In this document: in pieces, positions 19,461 through 28,546 of the stretch
Layout: each line of letters starts with the position of its first letter
Position numbering within the stretch: the first letter of the stretch is position 1
NCBI RefSeq assembly: GCF_033898505.1
Contig: NZ_JAXAFK010000001.1
Span: 992,001 to 1,056,000, forward strand
Source of the DNA: Pectobacterium carotovorum
GTDB taxonomy: Bacteria; Pseudomonadota; Gammaproteobacteria; Enterobacterales; Enterobacteriaceae
Direction: 5' to 3'
DNA length: 64,000 nucleotides
The notes under the pieces: generated by a model
The model's input: the letters and a program-made list of their open reading frames with translations, nothing else
The model's database searches: none
What the model was told of the DNA's origin: nothing
Position numbers and translations under genes: made by a program

Positions 19461-19784
19461 GCTGGGAAACCTCCGATGGCATTCGTCAACTGGCATTCTC
19501 TGACAGGAAATTGCGTTCAGGATATCTGACGTTGTAAGGTAATAATGCGGTTTTATTATCAAGGTCGGTAATGTTATCGCAGTGCCAGCATGTGACAGGA
19601 CGTACGGTGTAAATCAAGGAGGGTGAGAGGACGGCCATTGGGCCATATTATGTTACCTGTATGATCTATTTTACGGATGACTGAATCATTATTATCTTGA
19701 ATTTCCGTACAACAGCGTAATAAAACGCTGTTCAATGTGGCGGGAATCAATGTTATTTCAGGGAGTCCAGTGAGGGGAAAGAAC
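19461..19784. other. Intergenic region before the class IV adenylate cyclase
   Basis: No gene recognised. The stretch should carry the cyclase promoter. A small AATAA/TTATT dyad lies around 19542-19560. Nothing else stands out. Confidence 0.4.
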
Positions 19785-20327
19785 ATGGTTGAACATTTCA
19801 CAGGGAAATATGAAGTCGAACTTAAATTTCGCATCGACGATATAGCCGTTTTCCGGAATACGCTTTTTAGCCTTCACCCAGAGGCTTTCGTCTTTGAAAA
19901 TAAAGAGCACGATGTTTATTACGATGATGCAGAGAATCGCCTGCAGCAGCAAAATATCAAAATGCTGGTGCGCCGCATGGAGCCATCGGGGATTAAGCTT
20001 TGGATCGTGAAAGGGCCGGGCGTCGATCGCTGCGAAGCGGTTAACGTTGAGGGCTTTGAAAAAACCGACAGCATGCTACAGACGTTAGGGTATCGACCGC
20101 TTTTTGAAATTCATAAAATCCGCAGCATCTACTTTTTAAACGCTTTCCACATTACGCTCGATTATATTGAATCGCTTGGTTATTTCGTGGAAATATCGGT
20201 GATGACCGATGATGAAACCCAGTTGAAAGCACTCAGAGATCGGTGTATAGAGTGTGCACTGCGGCTTCAATTGTCATTGGATAATATTGAAACGAAATCT
20301 TATTATCAATTATTAGGTTTTAATTAA
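19785..20327 (+). CDS. Class IV adenylate cyclase (CYTH domain)
   Basis: A 180-aa CYTH-superfamily protein, the length of the class IV adenylate cyclases known from Aeromonas hydrophila and Yersinia pestis. The ExExK signature is present near the N-terminus (KYEVELKFRI), followed by charged strands (MLVRRMEPSG, LWIVKGPG, LDYIESLGYFVEI). It would turn ATP into cAMP, although thiamine triphosphatase or polyphosphate activity is also known in this fold. ATG 19785 has AGGGGAAA upstream; an in-frame start 16 codons earlier lacks a site. It stands alone, 57 bp before the FMN-binding protein gene. Confidence 0.85.
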   Translation: MVEHFTGKYEVELKFRIDDIAVFRNTLFSLHPEAFVFENKEHDVYYDDAENRLQQQNIKMLVRRMEPSGIKLWIVKGPGVDRCEAVNVEGFEKTDSMLQTLGYRPLFEIHKIRSIYFLNAFHITLDYIESLGYFVEISVMTDDETQLKALRDRCIECALRLQLSLDNIETKSYYQLLGFN

Positions 20328-20384
20328 CTGTTATTTTATGGTTATTGAATTGTTGTTTTTATTGTTCGATTTAGGCATGGGGAA

Positions 20385-20744
20385 ATGATGAAGAAATTTA
20401 TTTCGGCGGTACTGGCCACAGTAGTAATGGCTTTTTCTCTGTCCGTTTATGGCAACGATGTGGCGCAATATAAAGACGGTACCTACATCGGTACAGCACA
20501 GGGCAAGGCGGCAGAAGTTGAGGTTACTGTCAGTATTAAAGAAGGCAAGATTGCCAACGCTGAAGTGCTGAAGCACGGCGATACCGAAGCGATGATGCTG
20601 AGTGCGACGGATCAAATCGTGCCGGAGCTCATTGAGAAGCAGGATATTAACAAGGTGGATGCGGTAACAGGGGCAACGTTATCGAGTCAGGGCGTGATTA
20701 ACGCGGTGAAACAGGCGCTCGAACAGGCAAAAGTCACGCCGTAA
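20385..20744 (+). CDS. Exported FMN-binding domain protein
   Basis: A 119-aa protein with a signal peptide (FISAVLATVVMAFSLSVYG) and one FMN-binding domain: KDGTYIGTAQG, then DAVTGATLSSQGVI. The D-x-V-x-G-A-T-x-S motif is the usual site where an ApbE-type transferase attaches FMN to threonine, so it is probably a periplasmic flavin redox carrier. The start can be ATG 20385 or 20388. It is followed after 36 bp by a membrane protein gene, a possible redox partner or simply an operon mate. Confidence 0.85.
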   Translation: MMKKFISAVLATVVMAFSLSVYGNDVAQYKDGTYIGTAQGKAAEVEVTVSIKEGKIANAEVLKHGDTEAMMLSATDQIVPELIEKQDINKVDAVTGATLSSQGVINAVKQALEQAKVTP

Positions 20745-20780
20745 TCGTCACTGTTACCGCTGAGGAAGGAATCTACCGCC

Positions 20781-21290
20781 GTGGAAGACCTGCTGATTAT
20801 TCTGCGTCATACGCCTTATTGGGTGTGGATCGTTTTGGGTTACCTGATTTATGCCGGAATAAAAGCCAGCCAGCCGAGGCGACAATCGCTGACGCGGATG
20901 TTGGTTGTGCCGATAGTTTTCATGGTGTGGGGCGTTAGCGCGATTTTTCATGCGCTGCTGATCCCGCTTGCGGCGTCAGGGGGATTTCTGCTGACGTTGA
21001 TCGTTGGGCTGGGCATTGGGTGGACGTGGGGGAAAACGTCAGGCGCTTATCTGCCGGAATCACGCGTTTTTCAGCGCACGGGTTCATGGTGGCCGCTGGG
21101 ATTAATGCTGCTGACGTTTTGTTCTCGTTTCTATTTTTCCGTTCAGCTGGCTCGGTTTCCCGCGTTGGCGCATGACCCCGCATTCTGTCTGTTGTCCGGC
21201 GCGGCAAGTGGGATTACTGCTGGAATATTTAGCGGCGTCAGCCTGCGTTTGCTCAACCAGATGCGCAAAATTAGACCGTCTCTGACGTAA
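20781..21290 (+). CDS. Integral membrane protein of unknown function
   Basis: A 169-aa protein with four or five hydrophobic segments and few charged residues. The start is GTG 20781, with GAGGAAGGAA about 9 nt upstream. I cannot assign a function. It probably shares a transcript with the FMN-binding protein gene in front of it. Confidence 0.72.
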   Translation: MEDLLIILRHTPYWVWIVLGYLIYAGIKASQPRRQSLTRMLVVPIVFMVWGVSAIFHALLIPLAASGGFLLTLIVGLGIGWTWGKTSGAYLPESRVFQRTGSWWPLGLMLLTFCSRFYFSVQLARFPALAHDPAFCLLSGAASGITAGIFSGVSLRLLNQMRKIRPSLT

Positions 21291-21440
21291 TGCTATAAAA
21301 AACAGTGGGTTGATAAAACCGTTTGTCAAAATTTGTCACAAAGCTTTTTCTGCTGCATGAGTGCGTGGGGAAGGGCGGTAAATTATAATGCCGATGCCTA
21401 TCCCTTTCATTTAACAGAATACTGTTTAAGTTATTGAAGA

Positions 21441-22388
21441 ATGACTAAAAATTTTAAGCTTTCTCTTTGTGGCCTGTTGCTGCTATCAACCCATGCTGTG
21501 ATGTTGCCTCAGGCTATGGCGAAAGCGCCGACGTACTCCGCCGGCACTGCGCATCAGGAAATTGCTTCCGGTAGCGCCATGGTGGTGGATTTGCGTGATA
21601 ACCACATCCTGTATTCCAGTAACCCAGATGTGGTAGTGCCGATTGCTTCGGTGACCAAATTGATGACGGCGCTGGTGGTGCTGGATGCCAATCAGCCGCT
21701 GGATGAAATTATCTCTGTTGATATCAGCCAGACGAAAGAAATGAAAGGGGTGTACTCGCGCGTTCGTCTGAATAGTCAGATCAGCCGCCATGACATGCTG
21801 CTACTGGCGCTGATGTCATCAGAAAACCGGGCGGCGGCCAGCCTGGCGCACCACTATCCGGGCGGTTATCAGGCGTTTATCCGCGCGATGAATGCCAAAG
21901 CCCGTGCGCTAGGTATGACCCACACGCGTTATGTAGAGCCAACCGGGCTGTCCATCAATAACGTCTCGACCGCCCGCGATCTCACTAAACTCCTGATCGC
22001 CAGCAAGCAATATCCGCTGCTGAGCCAACTGAGTACCACACAGGAGAAAACGGCGACGTTCTCTAATCCGACGTACAGTCTGCCGTTCAGAAACACGAAC
22101 CATCTGGTTTATAAAGCGGACTGGAGCATCCAACTGACTAAAACGGGCTTCACGAATCAGGCGGGGCACTGTCTGGTGATGCGGACGGTCATTAATCAGC
22201 GGCCTGTGGCGCTGGTGGTGCTGGACGCATTCGGTAAATACACGCACTTTGCCGATGCTAACCGTCTGCGTAAGTGGATGGAAACTGGCAAAGTCAGCGA
22301 GGTGCCTGCCGCGGCGCTGAGCTACAAGAAACAAAAATCGCTAGCTTCTCGCCAACCGCAGAGCATGGCGAGTATCGAAACCGAATAA
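21441..22388 (+). CDS. pbpG: D-alanyl-D-alanine endopeptidase (penicillin-binding protein 7)
   Basis: Periplasmic PBP7 of 315 aa that cuts the D-Ala-meso-DAP cross-links of peptidoglycan. A signal peptide is followed by the three active-site motifs of the serine peptidase family: SVTK (SxxK, in [10 protein letters not shown]), SSEN (SxN) and TKTG (KTG). The rest closely follows E. coli PbpG, including [16 protein letters not shown]. Complete and unbroken. Confidence 0.94.
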   Translation: MTKNFKLSLCGLLLLSTHAVMLPQAMAKAPTYSAGTAHQEIASGSAMVVDLRDNHILYSSNPDVVVPIASVTKLMTALVVLDANQPLDEIISVDISQTKEMKGVYSRVRLNSQISRHDMLLLALMSSENRAAASLAHHYPGGYQAFIRAMNAKARALGMTHTRYVEPTGLSINNVSTARDLTKLLIASKQYPLLSQLSTTQEKTATFSNPTYSLPFRNTNHLVYKADWSIQLTKTGFTNQAGHCLVMRTVINQRPVALVVLDAFGKYTHFADANRLRKWMETGKVSEVPAAALSYKKQKSLASRQPQSMASIETE

Positions 22389-22397
22389 CTCAGTACT

Positions 22398-22422
22398 CCC
22401 CTTCCTGATGGCTTGGAAGGGG
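22398..22422. terminator. Hairpin between pbpG and the GST gene
   Basis: CCCCTTCC pairs with GGAAGGGG across a 9-nt loop between convergent genes. There is no good T tract, so termination strength is uncertain. Confidence 0.45.
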
Positions 22423-22466
22423 ATATCTTGACGGTGGTTGAACAAGCCACCGCCTACGACGGGCTG

Positions 22467-23153
22467 TCACGCTTGAGCGCGCAGATCCTCTATCACTTCT
22501 CCCGCTTTTTTCACTTCTTCGTCATGATCATCTTCACGCCAGGTTTCCGCTAAGGCGTCCTGTAGCCAGCGCTGCATGGCGGGCTGAGCTAGCAGGTGGT
22601 CACAATAGGCAGTGGCTTCCGGTGACACGGGAAGCTGATAGGTTTTGATACGGAACACAACCGGTGCAAAGAAGGCGTCCACCGCCGAAAACTGTTTTCC
22701 TGCCAGAAACGGCCCGCCAAAGCGCGTCAGACCTTCCTGCCAGAGTTCGCAGATGCGGTTAATGTCGTTGCTGAGAGCGGGAGATATTTCGTTCATTTTG
22801 ACGCGTACGCCGCAGCTCATGGAGCAGGTGTTGCGCAGCGCGGTAAAGCCAGAATGCATTTCGGCCGCGGCACAGCGTGCCCAGGCACGGGTTTTGGCAT
22901 CGGCAGGCCAGACGCCGGGATGCTGCTCAGCCAGATATTCGGTAATCGCCAATGAATCCCAGACGAGGGTTTCGCCATCGATCAGGCAGGGGACTTTTGC
23001 CGTCGGCGAAAAGGCCTTAAATGCTGGCTGCGCCATGCCCGGTGCAAAAGCGACCAGTTTCTCTTCGAAAGGAATCGACAGCGTTTTCAACAGCACCCAC
23101 GGACGCAGTGACCAGGACGAATAGTTTTTATTGGCGATATACAACTGATACAT
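22467..23153 (-). CDS. Glutathione S-transferase family protein
   Basis: A 228-aa cytosolic GST-like protein. The N-terminal thioredoxin-like domain contains NYSSWSLRPWVLLKTL (catalytic serine region) and the glutathione-binding TAKVPCLIDGE and WDSLAITEYLAE; an all-helical C-terminal domain follows. It resembles zeta/YfcF-like GSTs. ATG 23151-23153 is preceded by AAGGAGC on the minus strand. Its substrate is unknown. Confidence 0.86.
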   Translation of the reverse strand: MYQLYIANKNYSSWSLRPWVLLKTLSIPFEEKLVAFAPGMAQPAFKAFSPTAKVPCLIDGETLVWDSLAITEYLAEQHPGVWPADAKTRAWARCAAAEMHSGFTALRNTCSMSCGVRVKMNEISPALSNDINRICELWQEGLTRFGGPFLAGKQFSAVDAFFAPVVFRIKTYQLPVSPEATAYCDHLLAQPAMQRWLQDALAETWREDDHDEEVKKAGEVIEDLRAQA

Positions 23154-23549
23154 GTCTGATGCTCCTTGTGTTAACGAAGCCCTAGCATTAGCACGAAAGG
23201 CGGTAGAAATCATCCTCTTCACCGCTGCTCTGCCATCGGTTGAATGCGCTATTCGTAGGATTATCATGCAGGCGGAAAGCGGGAATGTGAATTATGCGTA
23301 TCGCTTAGCATTATTCTTGCAGTTTTTATTAAATGAAATCTCAATAAATGCACTATATTACGCGCTGTGCATTTGAGTGCGTCGGTGCGGCAGCCACTAT
23401 CGGGAAGCCTTATTCGCTTAAGGCCGGAGAAGGTGTTTTTCGCCTTGTCAGAGAAGGGATGTGACCGTCGGAATCTTCAACCTGTCTTGTGCTTCAGCGC
23501 CTTATTCTGTTTTGCTCTGACGCCTGGATTGACTGGGTCTTTATAACGA
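23154..23549. other. Intergenic region between GST gene and bglX
   Basis: Divergent intergenic region of about 400 bp, A+T-rich around 23310-23370, presumably holding both promoters. A short open frame covers part of it but shows no recognisable protein. No operator identified. Confidence 0.4.
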
Positions 23550-25856
23550 ATGAAATGGCTTACTTCACTGACTATAGCAATTGGACTTGCTTGTAATCCG
23601 GCGTTTGCGCAGGAATTGACGTCTGCGCCGGCATCAATATCGCCTTCACATCAGCAACGCGATGCGTTTGTCACCGATCTGCTGAAGAAAATGACGCTGG
23701 AAGAGAAGATCGGCCAGCTCCGATTGATCAGCGTCGGGACGGATAACCCGAAAGAAGCCATTCGGGAAATGATCAGAAACGGCCAGGTTGGCGCGATTTT
23801 TAATACGGTAACCCGCCCGGACATTCGTGCGATGCAGGATCAGGTCATGCAGCTCAGCCGCCTGAAGATTCCGCTATTTTTTGCCTACGACGTGGTGCAC
23901 GGCCAGCGCACCATTTTCCCTATCGCACTGGGGCTGGCTTCCAGCTGGGATATGAGCGCAATTGAGAAAAGCGCACGCGTGGCGGCTTATGAAGCGACGG
24001 AAGACGGCCTGAACATGACCTGGGCGCCGATGGTGGATATCACCCGCGATCCGCGCTGGGGCCGCGTGTCGGAAGGCTTCGGTGAAGACACCTGGCTGAC
24101 CAGCAAAATTGCCGGTGTGGTTGTGAAAGCCTTTCAGGGCGATGACGTAACCGGACGCCACTCGCTGATGACCAGCGTAAAACACTACGCGCTCTACGGC
24201 GCAGTGGAAGGCGGACGCGACTATAACACCGTGGACATGAGCCCTCAGCGCATGTTCCAGGATTATATGCCGCCTTACAAAGCAGCGATTGACGCGGGTA
24301 GCAGCGGTGTGATGGTGGCGTTGAACTCCATCAACGGTACGCCAGCGACGGCAAACAGCTGGCTGCTGAAAGATGTTCTGCGCGATCAGTGGAATTTCAA
24401 AGGCATCACCATTACCGATCACGGTGCGATTAAAGAGCTGATTAAGCACGGCGTGGCCAGCGATCCGCGTGATGCATCGCGTCTGGCGGTCAAATCGGGT
24501 ATCGGCATGAGTATGAGCGACGAGTATTTCGTCCGTTATCTGCCAGACCTGGTGAAAAGCGGGGCGGTAAGTATGCAGGAGATCGACGATGCCTGCCGTC
24601 AGGTGCTGAACGTAAAATATGATATGGGGCTGTTTGAAGATCCGTATCGTCATCTGGGGCCAGTCGGTTCCGATCCGGTGGATACCAATGCGGAAAGTCG
24701 CTTGCACCGTCTGGACGCGCGTGATGTGGCGCGTAAGAGCCTGGTGCTGTTGAAAAACCGTCTGCAAACGCTGCCGTTGAAAAAAGAAGGCACGATCGCC
24801 GTGGTAGGGCCATTGGCTGACAGCCAGCGCGATACGATGGGAAGCTGGTCTGCTGCGGGCGTGACGAAACAGACGATTACCGTTTATCAGGGGCTGAAGA
24901 ATGCTGTCGGCGATAAGGCCACCATTCTCTATGCTAAAGGTGCCAACGTCAGTAATCACAAAGGCATTATCGACTTCCTGAATCAGTATGAAGATGCCGT
25001 GCAGGTGGATAAACGTCCGCCGCAGGTGATGATCGATGAAGCCGTTGAGGCTGCGAAGAAAGCGGATGTCGTGGTTGCTGTCGTCGGTGAAGCGGCAGGC
25101 ATGGCGCATGAAGCCTCCAGCCGCTCGAACATCGACCTGCCACAAAGCCAGCGTGATCTGATTGCAGCACTGAAAGCGACGGGCAAACCGCTGGTTCTGG
25201 TGCTGATGAACGGTCGTCCTCTGGCACTGGTGCGTGAAGATCAGCAGGCCGATGCGTTACTGGAAACCTGGTTCAGCGGTACAGAAGGCGGCAATGCGAT
25301 CGCCGATGTGCTGTTTGGCGACTATAACCCGTCCGGTAAGCTGCCGATGTCCTTCCCGCGTTCTGTTGGTCAGATCCCGATTTATTACAATCATCTGCCG
25401 TCAGGCCGTCCTTACACGCCGGAAAACCCAGGCAAATATACGTCTCACTACTACGATGAAGCCAATGGTCCGCTCTATCCGTTTGGTTACGGCCTGAGCT
25501 ATACCACTTTCAGCGTGTCAGATGTGCGTCTGTCGAGCCAGACCATGAAGCGTAACGGAACGATCGACGCCAGTGTGACGGTGAAAAACACTGGCAGCCG
25601 CGCAGGGGAAACGGTTGTGCAGCTGTACGTGCATGATGTGGTGGCTTCCATCAGCCGTCCGGTGAAAGAGCTACGTGGTTTTGAGAAAGTGATGCTACAG
25701 CCGGGAGAGTCCCGCACGGTCACCTTCACGCTCGATCAGGATGCGCTGAAATTCTACAATGCCCGCATGCAGCAGGTGGTGGAACCTGGCAAGTTCGACG
25801 TGATGATTGGTCTGGATTCACAGCGTGTGAAGAGCGGGAGTTTCACCCTGCTATAA
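23550..25856 (+). CDS. bglX: Periplasmic beta-glucosidase BglX (GH3)
   Basis: Exported glycoside hydrolase family 3 enzyme, 768 aa, that cleaves beta-glucosides and short cello-oligosaccharides. Signal peptide ends NPAFAQ. The catalytic aspartate is D290 in GITITDHGAIKEL; the N-terminal barrel also has DVVHGQRTIFP and KHYALYGAVEGGRD. The second alpha/beta domain (NRPLALVREDQQADALLETW is E. coli-like) and the C-terminal fibronectin-III-like domain are complete. In a plant pathogen it would help use cell-wall or plant glucosides. The ribosome binding site is weak. Confidence 0.94.
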   Translation: MKWLTSLTIAIGLACNPAFAQELTSAPASISPSHQQRDAFVTDLLKKMTLEEKIGQLRLISVGTDNPKEAIREMIRNGQVGAIFNTVTRPDIRAMQDQVMQLSRLKIPLFFAYDVVHGQRTIFPIALGLASSWDMSAIEKSARVAAYEATEDGLNMTWAPMVDITRDPRWGRVSEGFGEDTWLTSKIAGVVVKAFQGDDVTGRHSLMTSVKHYALYGAVEGGRDYNTVDMSPQRMFQDYMPPYKAAIDAGSSGVMVALNSINGTPATANSWLLKDVLRDQWNFKGITITDHGAIKELIKHGVASDPRDASRLAVKSGIGMSMSDEYFVRYLPDLVKSGAVSMQEIDDACRQVLNVKYDMGLFEDPYRHLGPVGSDPVDTNAESRLHRLDARDVARKSLVLLKNRLQTLPLKKEGTIAVVGPLADSQRDTMGSWSAAGVTKQTITVYQGLKNAVGDKATILYAKGANVSNHKGIIDFLNQYEDAVQVDKRPPQVMIDEAVEAAKKADVVVAVVGEAAGMAHEASSRSNIDLPQSQRDLIAALKATGKPLVLVLMNGRPLALVREDQQADALLETWFSGTEGGNAIADVLFGDYNPSGKLPMSFPRSVGQIPIYYNHLPSGRPYTPENPGKYTSHYYDEANGPLYPFGYGLSYTTFSVSDVRLSSQTMKRNGTIDASVTVKNTGSRAGETVVQLYVHDVVASISRPVKELRGFEKVMLQPGESRTVTFTLDQDALKFYNARMQQVVEPGKFDVMIGLDSQRVKSGSFTLL

Positions 25857-25869
25857 TGATGTTTGTCTC

Positions 25870-25893
25870 GCCGCCCAGAATTCGGGTGGCGGG
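25870..25893. other. Hairpin after bglX
   Basis: CCGCC and GGCGG can pair around an AT-rich loop 15 bp after the bglX stop. No T tract follows, so it may protect the mRNA end or act as a weak terminator. Confidence 0.35.
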
Positions 25894-25956
25894 ACGAATT
25901 GTGCTGATCGTAATACAGTGTGACTGTTGGAGAATAAGGTATTGCAGGAGAAGGGT

Positions 25957-26496
25957 ATGCCGTTGACTGAAGTGGTGCTGGTTGATGAAAATGACAAGCC
26001 AACGGGCGTAATGGAAAAGCAGGAAGCACATGTAAAAGGAGCATTACATCGTGCGATCACCGTCTATATTTTCAATTCTCGCCAGCAGCTGTTATTGCAG
26101 CAGCGGGCGGAGGAGAAATACCATAGCGGCGGTTTATGGAGCAATACCTGTTGTAGCCATCCTGCGCCCGGTGAAGAGACGTTACAGGCGGCACATCGCC
26201 GTTTGTATGAAGAAATGGGATTACGCTGTGCGCTGACGCCGATGTTTACGCTCACCTATCGCCTACCGCTGGATAACGGGCTGATTGAGCATGAATTGGG
26301 GCATGTGTATTTTGGCGTGACGGATGATCTTCCGAGGATGAATCCCGATGAAGTGTCGAACTATGAATACCAGTCAATAGACGACATTGCACAGCGGATG
26401 GTGGAGACGCCCGAACAGTTTACGGCCTGGTTCCAACTGACCTTCGCGCGTATTCCTGAGTACTGGCAGACGTTTCAGTCTGAGCAACCAAATTAA
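25957..26496 (+). CDS. idi: Isopentenyl-diphosphate delta-isomerase, type I
   Basis: Nudix-fold IPP isomerase of 179 aa that interconverts IPP and DMAPP. Catalytic motifs are present: NTCCSHP (cysteine) and YEEMGLRC with the Nudix-like glutamates, then EHELGHVYFGV. Substrate-binding YHSGGLWSN precedes the cysteine motif. I chose ATG 25957 because AGGAGAAGG lies right before it; a TTG-started form would add ten residues. The gene is non-essential in bacteria that use the MEP pathway but balances the two products. Confidence 0.92.
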   Translation: MPLTEVVLVDENDKPTGVMEKQEAHVKGALHRAITVYIFNSRQQLLLQQRAEEKYHSGGLWSNTCCSHPAPGEETLQAAHRRLYEEMGLRCALTPMFTLTYRLPLDNGLIEHELGHVYFGVTDDLPRMNPDEVSNYEYQSIDDIAQRMVETPEQFTAWFQLTFARIPEYWQTFQSEQPN

Positions 26497-26570
26497 TTAA
26501 AGTGATGCGAATTGCCGCGTTTCCGTGCGGCACCGTTCGTGCAGTCGGCGGGTGCTGTGGGTCGAAAGCC

Positions 26571-26678
26571 TCAGCCTGCATGCTCGATAATAATGTAGCC
26601 CACCAGCATCATGCCGGACATACCACCTAAGGCGAGAAAGGCAAAGAGACCGATAATACCGATTTTTTGAAGAGTCAT
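26571..26678 (-). CDS. Small single-pass membrane protein, 35 aa
   Basis: A 35-codon reading frame encoding MTLQKIGIIGLFAFLALGG and a further hydrophobic stretch ending YIIIEHAG. An AAGGA ribosome binding site lies 7 nt before its ATG. The whole protein is one or two short membrane helices, like the small stress-related membrane peptides of E. coli. I do not recognise the family. It sits between idi and a LysE exporter gene and would often be missed in annotation. Confidence 0.6.
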   Translation of the reverse strand: MTLQKIGIIGLFAFLALGGMSGMMLVGYIIIEHAG

Positions 26679-26769
26679 CAGGTTATCCTTTTGTTAATTG
26701 CCTCGAATTATAATGCCTTCAGCCCATGAAACAAGATCGAAACGCTCCGCGCTTTTTAAATACACCACA

Positions 26770-27432
26770 TTAGCGAAATAAAAGCAGCGCACCAAAAAAC
26801 ATCAGAATGACGCCAGCACCGCGTTCAATCGGGTTAAGCCAACGCGTTAAACGCTGCTGAATCAACGGACGAGCGATCAGCGCGGCGATCAGCAGATCCC
26901 ACACCAGAACGACAGAAAACATCCAGCTACCGCTGACGAATTGCTGCGTGGGTGTCACATTTTGCCCAAGAATGCTGGTCATCAGGCTGATGTAGAACAG
27001 CATGTTTTTGGGATTCAGTAGCGCCGAGCCGAGTCCCAGCAAAATTTGTTTATGCAGCGTCGGGCAGCGGTCGGACTGTTGTTCCACCTGTAGTGAGATC
27101 ACTGAACGACTTTTCACTAACTGATAACCCACCCAGAGGAGATAAGCCGCCCCGGCTAACTCGATGAGGGTAAACAGCGTAGGCGAATGTTGAATGCCCG
27201 CCCAGCCGATTGCTGCCAGCAGAATGTAAATACCGTTACCCAGCGCGATGCCCAGACAAATTCCCGCGCTGCCGCGCAGCCGGTAGCGAATGGCGTAGGC
27301 CGTCAGCAGAAAGAAATCCGGGCCAGGGCTCAGTAGCGCGACAAAATGCGCCAGCGCCAGAGCGGGAAAATGAGTGGGAAAGAGAGAATCAGCGGAAAAA
27401 AGGGTATTGATGAACGTGGCATTGATGAACAT
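26770..27432 (-). CDS. LysE/RhtB-family amino acid exporter
   Basis: A 220-aa membrane protein with about six hydrophobic segments and the family hallmark LSPGPDFFLLTAYAIRYRLR near the N-terminus, followed by GSAGICLGIALGN. It would export an amino acid or derivative. It lies 52 bp after an AraC-type regulator on the same strand, so the regulator probably controls it. The start ATG at 27430-27432 has GAGG 10 nt upstream; nearby in-frame ATGs are possible. Confidence 0.86.
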   Translation of the reverse strand: MFINATFINTLFSADSLFPTHFPALALAHFVALLSPGPDFFLLTAYAIRYRLRGSAGICLGIALGNGIYILLAAIGWAGIQHSPTLFTLIELAGAAYLLWVGYQLVKSRSVISLQVEQQSDRCPTLHKQILLGLGSALLNPKNMLFYISLMTSILGQNVTPTQQFVSGSWMFSVVLVWDLLIAALIARPLIQQRLTRWLNPIERGAGVILMFFGALLLFR

Positions 27433-27484
27433 GGTATGTCTGACCTCAATAAGTAATCGAGGCCAGTCTAGACAAGGCGTTCCG

Positions 27485-28330
27485 CTATTTATTGTCAAAT
27501 ATTGATCGCGCGTACTGACCCGGCGTCGCGGCGGTGTATTGCACAAATGTTTTGTGGAAATGGCTTTGATCGCAGAAGCCGCTTTGATAGCTGGCATCAA
27601 CCAATGGCGTGCCTTGTTTCAGCAGCGATTTGGCATACTCAATGCGGGCATTATTCAGGAATGCCATCGGTGTAATGCCGGTATCGTGACGAAATTGTCG
27701 CACGATGGTTTCACGTCTCAGGCTTAGCTCCTCCGCCAGCGTTTCCAGCGAGGGCGCTTCTTGCAAATTATTCAGCAAACGTTCGCGCACATGGCGCGTC
27801 GTGGTTTGCGACACCTGATGCGGTAATGCTGGCAAACAGGATGGCGCGGGCAGGCAATATTGTCGCCAGACGGGGCTCAGCATCGCTTTGAGCTGGTTAT
27901 CTGCCGATGTAATGTCTCCCAGAGACAGCAGGGCAATGACGTGCTGATAATGCATAAACAGGTCGGGATCGCGCAAGACGACGCAGTTGCAACGCAAGGT
28001 ATCTACCTGATAACCACAGTGAGTCGCGATTTGATCGAGACACCATTCCGCATCCAGATACAGCATGTGATAACTGCGCGTTTTTCCGGGCAGCGGATTA
28101 CAGCTGTGCGGCTGTTGGGGATCGATAAAAATCAGATCGCCAACCTGTAAGTGGTGAATGTCGTTACGGTAATGGCAAAGCGTTTCGCCGTGTTCTATCG
28201 CCCCAATCGAAAATTGCGCATGGCTGTGTGTTTTATAGGCATGGCTGCTGTGGTGCGTGCTGCGGCTTTCAACATGCGGTAATCGTGGCGAAAACCAGTA
28301 CGATTGGTTAATGGCGTGGACCGAAGACAT
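27485..28330 (-). CDS. AraC-family transcriptional regulator with cupin sensor domain
   Basis: A 281-aa regulator: the N-terminal AraC-type cupin domain carries histidine-rich strands (HHSSHAYKTHSHAQFSIG, HLQVGDLIFIDPQQPHSCNP), and the C-terminal double helix-turn-helix ends SGFCDQSHFHKTFVQYTAATPGQY. The ligand is unknown. It sits directly upstream of the LysE exporter gene in the same direction, the standard pairing for amino-acid-responsive export. Confidence 0.87.
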   Translation of the reverse strand: MSSVHAINQSYWFSPRLPHVESRSTHHSSHAYKTHSHAQFSIGAIEHGETLCHYRNDIHHLQVGDLIFIDPQQPHSCNPLPGKTRSYHMLYLDAEWCLDQIATHCGYQVDTLRCNCVVLRDPDLFMHYQHVIALLSLGDITSADNQLKAMLSPVWRQYCLPAPSCLPALPHQVSQTTTRHVRERLLNNLQEAPSLETLAEELSLRRETIVRQFRHDTGITPMAFLNNARIEYAKSLLKQGTPLVDASYQSGFCDQSHFHKTFVQYTAATPGQYARSIFDNK

Positions 28331-28546
28331 AATTTACCGAAGATAGAGTCGTTGCTGAAGATGAGTTGTGGCCGAAGATATAATGCACCGCTCGCGATAA
28401 CGGCTGTGTTTGATAAAAAGAATAGCTTACCCTAATCGCTGGATAGAAGATTGTCGAGACCAGAATTATCGCGCACGTGATATCGGCTGACGTCGCCGGG
28501 CGTCTGTGGGACAATGGCGGTCAGATTACACAGATACAGAGTATGC

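Noticed and set aside
28331-28546. LexA box before dinG
   Set aside because: Expected from E. coli, but I found no CTGT-N8-ACAG in the region.
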